Below are positions 1 to 5,549 of a DNA stretch of 6,354 nt, in pieces. The notes below the pieces were generated by a model. That model had not been told where the DNA came from and did no database searches. It saw only the letters and a program-made list of their open reading frames with translations. Source of the stretch: an uncultured Roseburia sp. (lineage in GTDB: Bacteria > Bacillota > Clostridia > Lachnospirales > Lachnospiraceae). Positions within the stretch are counted from its first letter, which is position 1; every line of letters starts with the position of its first letter. The stretch covers positions 1-6,354 of the forward strand of contig CAJLGN010000082.1 of the NCBI GenBank assembly GCA_905206195.1, in the 5' to 3' direction. A program made the position numbers and the translations under genes.

Positions 1-832
1 GAGCTCCAGCTGCCAGCGCCACGAGCGTGTCAATGGCAAAATTGGGTGCGAAGGCAACCGGTGTGATCAGCGCCGTCGTTCCCACCACAAATAAAATATT
101 GAAAATATTGCTCCCGACAATGTTGCCGATCGCAATATCCGCCTTTCCCTTCATCGCCGCGGAGACAGACGTAAACAACTCCGGGAGAGAAGTTCCAAGT
201 GCAACAATCGTAAGCCCGATAAAACGCTCGCTCAGTCCCACTGACTTTGCGATCGCCGTCGCTGCATCCACCGTCACATCGCTGCCCCACACAATGAGGA
301 TAAGCCCAAGCACCGCTGCCCCTAAAAGTTGCCAGAGCGGCTGATCATGTCCCTCCTGTGACACCTCCTCCTTATTCTTCTTCGCCATCACAAACAGATA
401 TCCAAGGTAGAGGAGAAATGCAATCCACAAGATCACTCCCTCACCAAACCCGATGCTATTCCCCGTGTGCCCAAGAACCAGAAGAAGGAGCGTAATCCAT
501 ATCATATATGGAATCTCGTAGCGGATTGTGGATCCCGCCACCTCCACAGACACAATTGCTGCAGTGATTCCCAGTATAATGAGAATATTTAAAATATTAC
601 TTCCGACCACATTTCCGATTGTGATATCCGCGCTGCCCTTAAGCGCCGCTGTGATACTGACCGCCGCCTCCGGCGCGCTCGTCCCCATTGCCACGATGGT
701 AAGCCCAATCACAAGCTGCGGCACCCCAAATCGGTCCGCAATCCCTGCGGAGCCATCCACGAACCAGTCCGCCCCCTTTACCAGCATCGTAAACCCAAGC
801 ACCAGCAACAACATTTGCATCCACATATCCAT
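1..832 (-). CDS. CaCA-family cation antiporter (Na+/Ca2+ exchanger-like, YrbG/CaxA type), 3' end outside window
   Basis: This is an integral membrane cation:cation antiporter; the family exports Ca2+ (or other divalent ions) in exchange for Na+ or H+. 277 residues are visible of a family length near 320. Both alpha repeats are present: GLTIVAMGTSAPE (43-55) with GNVVGSNILN (73-82), and GLTIVALGTSLPE (206-218) with GNIVGSNIFN (236-245). By motif alignment to the archaeal NCX_Mj structure, the ion ligands are T51, S52, E55, S78, N82 and T214, S215, E218, S241. Position 245 is Asn where NCX_Mj has Asp240. A charged central loop (about 150-165, AKKNKEE) separates the two halves. The ATG at 832 is chosen because GGAGG lies at 844-840 with a 7-nt spacer. 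Codons are open from 832 to the window edge with no stop. The Mn2+ riboswitch in its leader suggests Mn2+ as a substrate; that is inference. Confidence 0.93.
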   Translation of the reverse strand, partial: MDMWMQMLLLVLGFTMLVKGADWFVDGSAGIADRFGVPQLVIGLTIVAMGTSAPEAAVSITAALKGSADITIGNVVGSNILNILIILGITAAIVSVEVAGSTIRYEIPYMIWITLLLLVLGHTGNSIGFGEGVILWIAFLLYLGYLFVMAKKNKEEVSQEGHDQPLWQLLGAAVLGLILIVWGSDVTVDAATAIAKSVGLSERFIGLTIVALGTSLPELFTSVSAAMKGKADIAIGNIVGSNIFNILFVVGTTALITPVAFAPNFAIDTLVALAAGA

Positions 833-839
833 CTTTCTT

Positions 840-861
840 CCTCCGTTTTTCTTGCCGGAGG
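840..861 (-). promoter_or_regulatory. Hairpin burying the antiporter ribosome-binding site
   Basis: On the minus strand CCTCCG (861-856) can pair perfectly with CGGAGG (845-840) across a 10-nt purine-rich loop. The 3' arm is the Shine-Dalgarno sequence for the ATG at 832. The six-base-pair GC-rich stem would reduce translation unless opened. This is seen in the sequence; its regulatory use is inferred. Confidence 0.55.
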
Positions 862-883
862 CATCATCCTGTGTAACCCGGAT

Positions 884-938
884 AAAAAAGCGACACCCCC
901 GCTGCAATGTCCTCTGAAATTGCAACAAAAGTCTCGCT
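884..938 (-). terminator. Intrinsic terminator of the riboswitch expression platform
   Basis: On the minus strand AGCGAGAC (938-931) pairs with GTGTCGCT (896-889), with one mismatch. It encloses an inner stem TGCAAT/ATTGCA (924-919 with 908-903) and is followed by six T residues (889-884). The 5' arm overlaps the 3' strand of riboswitch helix P1 (CTTTT, 931-927, and the conserved AGCGAGAC just before it). Aptamer closure and terminator formation are therefore mutually exclusive. A shorter AGCG/CGCT stem directly before the T run is an alternative. Confidence 0.6.
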
Positions 939-1028
939 GTTTCATTACGAACCGGATTCCAGCGCTCATTCTGAAATCGTATTGACGGCGTCGTACACAT
1001 CTAAAAAGATGCCAACTACTCCCTTTTT
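926..1028 (-). promoter_or_regulatory. yybP-ykoY (manganese) riboswitch aptamer
   Basis: Read on the minus strand, the leader carries the conserved yybP-ykoY parts in order. P1 5' strand AAAAG is at 1027-1023 and the L1 core GGGAGTAG at 1023-1016. A P2 hairpin CATCT/AGATG lies at 1011-1007 with 1002-998. P3 TACGA (995-991) pairs with TCGTA (950-946). The conserved GTCAATACG is at 986-978, followed by a P4 stem ATTTCAG/CTGGAAT and the conserved CCGG, then AGCGAGAC and P1 3' strand CTTTT (931-927). The order and loops match the L. lactis and B. subtilis members as I remember them (GGGGAGUAG, GUCAAUUCG, CCGG, AGCAAGACC). The class is established as a Mn2+ sensor, usually an ON switch for Mn2+ export genes. 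It lies directly between a promoter and the antiporter gene. Confidence 0.88.
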
Positions 1029-1031
1029 CTC

Positions 1032-1061
1032 AATATACCAAATCTTATCCAAAAAAATCAA
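1032..1061 (-). promoter_or_regulatory. Promoter of the riboswitch-antiporter transcript
   Basis: Minus-strand -35 TTGATT (1061-1056), 18-nt spacer, extended -10 TGG-TATATT (-10 at 1037-1032). The predicted start near 1025-1028 coincides with the first base of riboswitch helix P1, which supports both calls. The leader is about 190 nt. Confidence 0.65.
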
Positions 1062-1129
1062 CAAAACAGGGAAATTTTAACAAAAGATTAACATTTTTAA
1101 GTGCGTTGGGAGCAAAAATCTCTCAAAAT

Positions 1130-2539
1130 CTACTCGTTGTTTTGCTCAGCTCTTCTTTTCCTGAGCACTGCAACATTTTCCTCCACGCTCTTTTTGTCGA
1201 GTGGGTAGACAAACCACAGCAAAAGAGCCACCACAAAAAAGCCAATTGCCGGAACGATGGTCGCAGTGGCGTACAGACCTGAGAGCACCTCCCCGGTCTG
1301 CGCCGCAGCAGCGGACTCATAGCCGATGATCTCCAGTGCCCAGCCACCGACGCCCCCCGCCAGTGCCTGCCCAACTTTTCTTGCAAAGGAATATACTGCG
1401 TAGACCGTGCCATCCTCCCGCTGCCCGACCCGCACCTCCTGCTCATCGATGACATCCGTAATGTTGGCCCAGATGACCGTGTTAAAAAATCCAAGTCCAA
1501 GATACCCGGCGATGGACAGAATCAAGAATGCCCACATATTTTGAATCCGCAAAAAATACATAAGCGTAAAAATTGCCCCGGAGGAGAGCATCCCCACCAC
1601 AGAGGCCTCCTTTTTGCCAAAGCGCCTGGAAATCGGCACACTCAGCGGCGCCACCACAACCAGCATCACAAGCGTTGACAGCAAAGTAAAAATAGAAATT
1701 CCCCCAGCATTTCCAAAATAATCTGGGTAAATGTAATTGTTCATGGTCGTGATGAGAAGCTGACTGAGCAAAAGAAAAACCGCAGCGCCGATGATTCCGA
1801 GTAGCGCGCGGCTTCTCGCGATCGCTCCGAAAGTATTCAAAAGCGTCATCTCTTTTGTATCCGCCTTCTTCTCCACCGACACCCGCTCCGTGGTCAACCG
1901 GTAGCAAATGAGATAGCAGATCACAGCGCAGACAGAAAACACACCTGCAACAATGGTAAAAGTCGCTCCTCCGCGCACCACCTGATTGCCATTTTCATCT
2001 GTGGTATACAGAAAAATCGGCGTCACAACACCAATAACCAGCCCAGCCAGTGTCGCTCCGATGGAGCGGAAAGTAGACAGCGCCGTCCGCTCATTTGGAT
2101 CTGCTGTGATCGCGGATGCCATAGAACCGTACGGAATATTGATCGAGGTGTAAAAAATACTTCCCCAGAGTAGATAGGTCACATACATATAGACGATCTT
2201 CCATCCCATGGACGCCCCGGTCATCGCCGTCTGATACATCAGAAAGCTCGAGAGTGCAACCGGTGCGCACATCCACCGAATCCAGCTGCGGAATTTGCCG
2301 TCCCTGCCAGGCTTCATAGAATCCACAATCCGCCCCATCGTCACATCTGTAAACGCATCCACAAACCGCGCCACGAGAAACAATGTCCCGACCATACCGC
2401 CGCTGATTCCAAGAACCTTGGTGTAAAATACCATGAGAAAAGAGCTTGCAAAAATAAAGGTGAAATCGTTGCCAAAGTCCCCGAACATGTATCCCATCTT
2501 ATCCCGCATGCCAAAAGGCTTTTGTGTATCACTGTTCAT
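1130..2539 (-). CDS. MFS transporter of the GPH (glycoside-pentoside-hexuronide:cation symporter) family
   Basis: 469 residues with about 12 hydrophobic segments; the length is typical of MelB/UidB/YicJ relatives. GPH features seen are the N-terminal GYMFGDFGNDF (16-26), the cation-site pair D61 and D65 in RFVDAFTDVTMGRIVD (spaced as MelB D55/D59), the loop GRDGKFRSWI (78-87), and the second-half signature DVIDEQEVRVGQREDG followed by FARKVGQALAG (362-395). It probably takes up a sugar or glycoside with Na+ or H+; the substrate cannot be read from sequence, and no glycosidase is nearby in this window. The ATG at 2539 is preceded by GGAGGA with about 11 nt spacing, slightly long. It lies 105 nt downstream of leuA-araC on the same strand with no visible terminator between, so co-transcription or control by that protein is possible. 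No clear terminator follows its TAG. Confidence 0.9.
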   Translation of the reverse strand: MNSDTQKPFGMRDKMGYMFGDFGNDFTFIFASSFLMVFYTKVLGISGGMVGTLFLVARFVDAFTDVTMGRIVDSMKPGRDGKFRSWIRWMCAPVALSSFLMYQTAMTGASMGWKIVYMYVTYLLWGSIFYTSINIPYGSMASAITADPNERTALSTFRSIGATLAGLVIGVVTPIFLYTTDENGNQVVRGGATFTIVAGVFSVCAVICYLICYRLTTERVSVEKKADTKEMTLLNTFGAIARSRALLGIIGAAVFLLLSQLLITTMNNYIYPDYFGNAGGISIFTLLSTLVMLVVVAPLSVPISRRFGKKEASVVGMLSSGAIFTLMYFLRIQNMWAFLILSIAGYLGLGFFNTVIWANITDVIDEQEVRVGQREDGTVYAVYSFARKVGQALAGGVGGWALEIIGYESAAAAQTGEVLSGLYATATIVPAIGFFVVALLLWFVYPLDKKSVEENVAVLRKRRAEQNNE

Positions 2540-2568
2540 CTGCTTTTAATCCTCCATATCCGCTCTGC

Positions 2569-2597
2569 CTTTTAAGGCGCTATCCACAGTATGGCAA
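2569..2597 (-). promoter_or_regulatory. Weak candidate promoter for the GPH transporter
   Basis: Minus-strand TTGCCA (2597-2592), 17-nt spacer, TAAAAG (2574-2569). The -10 matches consensus at only four of six positions. It overlaps a GCCTT/AAGGC inverted repeat (2567-2578) that could be an operator or may be chance. Confidence 0.3.
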
Positions 2598-2644
2598 GAT
2601 TTTGCTTCCTCTATTCTCTTTTCCCATGTAATTTCTAATTCTTT

Positions 2645-4639
2645 CTAATGGTATTTCCTGCGGAACTGCACCGGTGTCAGCTCGTACGCTTTTTTAAATA
2701 ACCGGTTAAAATGTTCTACATTTTCATATCCCACATACGATGCGATGGACTCCACCGTCTGGTTTGTCTCCTTCAACATCGCGCACGCCTTATTCATCCG
2801 CGCCCTCTTGACCGCGTCCTGAAATGTCATTCCCGACTTCTCCCGGATATACTTGGAGAGATACGGTTTGGAGAGATGAAAGCGCTCCGCAAGCACATCC
2901 AACGTCACATCCGCGTAGTGGTTTTGGATGTAATGGATGATATCTACAATCCGCTCCTCGCGCCCCTCACTGATATCCTGGCTCTTTGCCATCTTGTTGG
3001 CCGCTGCCACGAGCGCTGCGATGGAACTTGTGATAATATCCTCATCGATGCCAACCCCCCAATAGTTCTTACCCTGACAAATAATCTCCACATACGCAGC
3101 AGCCTTCGCAGAAGAACCCTCCGAGATCGCGTGCTCCTCGTAAGCCGCGAGCTCGTAATCTACGCCAAAATACATCTTGATGGCATTGCTCACAGCGTCG
3201 AGACGGCCGTTTCCGCTGGTCGCAATGACGCGGGATTCCATATCCCGCTCGATGACCACCTTTGCAGCTATACCATTTTTCTGCTCAAAGTGGCAGTCCG
3301 ATATGCGGAAAATATCCCTGATATTGATATAATGCTCATCAAAAATCCGATAGATCGCCTCCGGTGAAAGCTCCTGGTGGCGGCGATCCGATACCCCTTT
3401 CACCAGATAGCCGACCTCCTCCTTCATCTTATCCGGCAGCGAGATCCCAAAGTTCTGTTTCAGGATAAACGCGACGCCTCCTTTTCCCGACTGACTGTTG
3501 ATGCGAATGACATCGGAATCGTACTCTCTCCCCACATCTTTGGGATCGATCGGGAGATACGGGACATCCCACCGCCCCCCGCTCTTTCCCTGCTCGCGCC
3601 ATGCCATACCCTTGGAGATTGCATCCTGATGAGAGCCAGAGAATGCAGTAAACACCAGATCACCTGCATACGGCGTCCGCTCGTTCACCTGCATGCGGGT
3701 AAAGCGCTCATATCTCTCCCTGATGCTGGTAATATCAGAAAAATCCAACCCCGGCTCCACACCGTGGCAGACCATATTCATAGCGACCGTCACGATATCC
3801 ACATTCCCGGTGCGCTCGCCGTTTCCGAAGAGGGTTCCCTCCACACGGTCTGCCCCCGCGAGGATTCCAAGCTCCGCGTCGCTGATTCCACACCCTCTGT
3901 CATTGTGTGGGTGCACGCTTAAAATTACGCTGTCCCTGTATTTTAAGTGCTTGTGAATGTACTCAATCTGGCAGGCAAACACATGCGGCATGGCAATCTG
4001 CACGGTCGTCGGTATGTTGATGATCGCCCTATGCGCCTCGTCTGGCTTCCACACGTCGAGAACGGCATTGCAGACCTCCACCGCATAGTCGACCTCCGTC
4101 CCCGGAAAGCTCTCCGGGCTATACTGGAATGTAAAATTGCCATCTGTCTCCCCCGCGAGATCGCGGAGCAAAATCGCTCCGTCAACCGCCAACTGCTTCA
4201 CTTCTTCTCTCGTCTTCTTAAACACCTGCTCGCGCTGCGCGACGGACGTTGAATTGTACAGATGAATGACCGCGTGGGGCGCGCCCTTCACCGCCTCAAA
4301 GGTTTTTCTTATGATGTGCTCCCTGGCCTGTGTCAGAACCTGAACTGTCACATCCTCCGGAATCATATCGCGCTCAATCAAGGCTCTCATAAAATTGTAC
4401 TCGGTATCCGACGACGCCGGGAAACCGACCTCGATTTCCTTGAATCCGATATCGACCAGCATCTGGAAAAATGCCAGCTTCTCCTCCAGACTCATCGGCT
4501 CAATCAAGGCCTGATTCCCGTCCCGCAGATCGACGCTGCACCAGATCGGCGGCTTTGTGATGCAATCTTTTTTTACCCAGTCGTATGTCACCTCCGGCGG
4601 CATAAAGTACATTTTTCCGTATTTTTCTGCTACACGCAT
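2645..4639 (-). CDS. leuA: 2-isopropylmalate synthase fused to a C-terminal AraC-type DNA-binding domain
   Basis: 664 residues. The IPMS part condenses acetyl-CoA with 2-oxoisovalerate, the first committed step of leucine synthesis. Domains: DRE-TIM barrel about 25-310 (DLRDGNQ 37-43 with metal-site D40; HPHN 243-246 with metal ligands H243 and H245; GNGERTGN 272-279); linker with FSGSHQDA (H337) and VPYLPID (Y361), matching M. tuberculosis IPMS H379 and Y410 by motif; leucine-regulatory domain about 435-550, complete to its usual end (WGVGIDEDIITSSIAALVAA). The family normally stops there, near 550-600. Here the frame continues through a short linker into an AraC/XylS domain (about 560-664) with both helix-turn-helices: LDVLAERFHLSKPYLSKYI and VESIASYVGYENVEHFNRLF, ending in TPVQFRRKYH. 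All catalytic motifs look intact. The start at 4639 is set by GGGGAGGA six nt upstream; an in-frame ATG at 4735 lacks such a site. It has its own promoter and structured leader. Confidence 0.93.
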   Translation of the reverse strand: MRVAEKYGKMYFMPPEVTYDWVKKDCITKPPIWCSVDLRDGNQALIEPMSLEEKLAFFQMLVDIGFKEIEVGFPASSDTEYNFMRALIERDMIPEDVTVQVLTQAREHIIRKTFEAVKGAPHAVIHLYNSTSVAQREQVFKKTREEVKQLAVDGAILLRDLAGETDGNFTFQYSPESFPGTEVDYAVEVCNAVLDVWKPDEAHRAIINIPTTVQIAMPHVFACQIEYIHKHLKYRDSVILSVHPHNDRGCGISDAELGILAGADRVEGTLFGNGERTGNVDIVTVAMNMVCHGVEPGLDFSDITSIRERYERFTRMQVNERTPYAGDLVFTAFSGSHQDAISKGMAWREQGKSGGRWDVPYLPIDPKDVGREYDSDVIRINSQSGKGGVAFILKQNFGISLPDKMKEEVGYLVKGVSDRRHQELSPEAIYRIFDEHYINIRDIFRISDCHFEQKNGIAAKVVIERDMESRVIATSGNGRLDAVSNAIKMYFGVDYELAAYEEHAISEGSSAKAAAYVEIICQGKNYWGVGIDEDIITSSIAALVAAANKMAKSQDISEGREERIVDIIHYIQNHYADVTLDVLAERFHLSKPYLSKYIREKSGMTFQDAVKRARMNKACAMLKETNQTVESIASYVGYENVEHFNRLFKKAYELTPVQFRRKYH

Positions 4640-4644
4640 GGAAA

Positions 4645-4652
4645 TCCTCCCC
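4645..4652 (-). promoter_or_regulatory. Ribosome-binding site deciding the leuA-araC start
   Basis: GGGGAGGA on the minus strand (GGAGG at 4650-4646) sits 6 nt before the ATG at 4639. The alternative in-frame ATG at 4735 has no Shine-Dalgarno match and would lie only about 5 nt from the predicted transcription start. Confidence 0.8.
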
Positions 4653-4668
4653 AGACTTTCCCCATCTT

Positions 4669-4703
4669 GCGCAGCCAGCCGCAACAGATCCCCTGCCGCT
4701 GGC
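4669..4703 (-). other. GC-rich hairpin in the leuA-araC leader
   Basis: On the minus strand GCGGCAG (4699-4693) pairs with CTGTTGC (4687-4681), including two G-T pairs, around a 5-nt GGGAT loop. An outer GCCA (4703-4700) pairs with TGGC (4677-4674) across a 3-nt bulge. It ends about 16 nt upstream of the ribosome site. No known riboswitch or T-box match was recognised. Confidence 0.4.
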
Positions 4704-4705
4704 GC

Positions 4706-4730
4706 AAAAAGATTCAAGAAAGTTGATCTT
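4706..4730 (-). other. AT-rich stem-loop with short T run in the leuA-araC leader (possible attenuator)
   Basis: AAGATCAA (4730-4723) pairs with TTGAATCTT (4717-4709) with one bulged A and a CTTTC loop, followed directly by TTT (4708-4706). This resembles a weak terminator placed about 10 nt after the predicted start of transcription. Its 5' arm overlaps one of the TGATAARATC repeats, so it could equally reflect a DNA operator. Confidence 0.35.
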
Positions 4731-4790
4731 ATCATTGTTTCTGTCTATACTATCACACCGCTATGCGCCAGACAAGGGACGATTTTATCA
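4725..4790 (-). repeat. TGATAARATC direct repeat flanking the leuA-araC promoter
   Basis: TGATAAAATC (4790-4781) and TGATAAGATC (4734-4725) are same-orientation 10-mers differing at one base. Their starts are 56 nt apart, one upstream of the -35 and one just past the predicted transcription start. AraC-type proteins often bind pairs of direct half-sites, so these are candidate operators for the fused domain; that is inference. Confidence 0.4.
4747..4775 (-). promoter_or_regulatory. Promoter of leuA-araC
   Basis: Minus-strand -35 TTGTCT (4775-4770), 17-nt spacer, extended -10 TGA-TAGTAT (-10 at 4752-4747). The predicted start is near 4740, giving a leader of about 100 nt. The -10 hexamer is the same as that of the MATE gene at the right of the window. 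Confidence 0.5.
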
Positions 4791-4801
4791 ATATAATTGA
4801 T
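4787..4801. repeat. Short inverted repeat upstream of the leuA-araC promoter
   Basis: ATCAAT and ATTGAT arms with a 3-nt centre, lying between the nth stop and the leuA -35 and overlapping the upstream TGATAAAATC copy. It could be an operator. As a terminator for nth it is unconvincing: the stem is all but AT and no T run follows on the minus strand. Confidence 0.3.
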
Positions 4802-4817
4802 TTATTTTAATCTCTTT

Positions 4818-5486
4818 TTATTTCTTTTTCTCTTTCTTTTTTTCTTTCTTGTCCACTCCCACTCTTCGGCAGATCTCATTTAGGCAACACCTGTCACAGT
4901 ACGGCTTGGTCCGCGCTGTGCAGATCTCCCGCCCGTGATCCACAAGTCTATGGCAGAAGTTATTGCTCTCCTCGGGCGGAATGATCTTCCAGAGTGCCAT
5001 CTCTACCTTCTTCGGCTCCTTGATTCCATCCACCAGCCCAATGCGGTTGACCAGCCGGATACAGTGTGTGTCCGTCACGATCGCAGGCTTCCCAAAGACG
5101 TCCCCCATGATGAGGTTTGCGCTTTTTCTGCCGACGCCGGGGAGCTTTAAGAGCGCATCAAAGTCGTCCGGCACCTTTCCCTCATACTCATCCCGGAGAA
5201 TTTTCATGCATCCGCTGATGTCCCGCGCCTTACTCGCCCCAAGCCCGCAGGGTCTGACAATCCGCTCGATATCCGCCACATCTGCACTGGCGAGCGCATC
5301 CACATCCGGAAACTCCTTGTACAACTCCTGTACCACCACATTCACCCTCGCATCCGTACACTGCGCCGCGAGGCGCACGCCGACCAGAAGCTTCCACACA
5401 TGGTCATAATCTAATGTGCACTCGGTGTTGGGGTATTCCTCCTTCAACAATTCTATCACTTTTAATGCCAATTCTTTTTTTCGCAT
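4818..5486 (-). CDS. nth: Endonuclease III (DNA glycosylase/AP lyase)
   Basis: 222 residues. It removes oxidised pyrimidines from DNA and nicks at the resulting abasic site in base excision repair. Seen: helix-hairpin-helix LPGVGRKSANLIMG (115-128) with catalytic lysine K121, then the catalytic aspartate D139 in VTDTHCIRLVNRIGL. The C-terminal [4Fe-4S] loop uses C189, C197, C200 and C206; the first gap is seven residues (CTARTKPYC), where E. coli Nth has six. The last ten residues (213-222) are almost all Lys/Glu (KKEKKKEKKK), a basic tail absent from E. coli Nth. The ATG at 5486 has GAGGTGG 6 nt upstream. It follows the MGMT-like gene by 63 nt on the same strand, making a repair pair. No convincing terminator follows; leuA-araC has its own promoter 43 nt downstream. 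Confidence 0.95.
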   Translation of the reverse strand: MRKKELALKVIELLKEEYPNTECTLDYDHVWKLLVGVRLAAQCTDARVNVVVQELYKEFPDVDALASADVADIERIVRPCGLGASKARDISGCMKILRDEYEGKVPDDFDALLKLPGVGRKSANLIMGDVFGKPAIVTDTHCIRLVNRIGLVDGIKEPKKVEMALWKIIPPEESNNFCHRLVDHGREICTARTKPYCDRCCLNEICRRVGVDKKEKKKEKKK

Positions 5487-5502
5487 TTTCTTCCACCTCT
5501 TC

Positions 5503-5520
5503 TACTGTACGAGTACTGTA
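5503..5520. repeat. Tandem TACTGTA repeat just upstream of nth
   Basis: Two identical TACTGTA copies (5503-5509 and 5514-5520) are separated by CGAG, an 11-bp period of about one DNA turn. They lie 3 nt beyond the nth ribosome site. They could be an operator or chance, and they do not match the clostridial LexA box. Confidence 0.4.
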
Positions 5521-5549
5521 TTTCTAAATCTTATAGTTGCCCAGGCACA

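Noticed and set aside
27..917. Plus-strand open frames across the antiporter
   Set aside because: The minus strand gives an unbroken CaCA protein with both alpha repeats. The plus-strand frames are its antisense shadow.
3000..3020. LeuA-AraC fusion as a frameshift or assembly join
   Set aside because: The frame is continuous, the regulatory domain is complete before the linker and the AraC domain is complete after it, with no internal ribosome site noticed. An assembly error still cannot be excluded without reads.
2711..4726. Several plus-strand open frames over leuA-araC
   Set aside because: They have no family features or ribosome sites, and the minus-strand frame is a clear IPMS-AraC protein.
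4640..4735. Longer leuA start at 4735 adding 32 residues
   Set aside because: It has no Shine-Dalgarno and begins about 5 nt from the predicted transcript start. The ATG at 4639 has GGGGAGGA at ideal spacing, and the family's conserved region begins after it.
4640..4740. T-box leader for leuA
   Set aside because: The conserved T-box antiterminator sequence was not found and the leader is too short.
4787..4817. Intrinsic terminator after nth
   Set aside because: The stem is almost all AT, and no T run follows in the direction of transcription.
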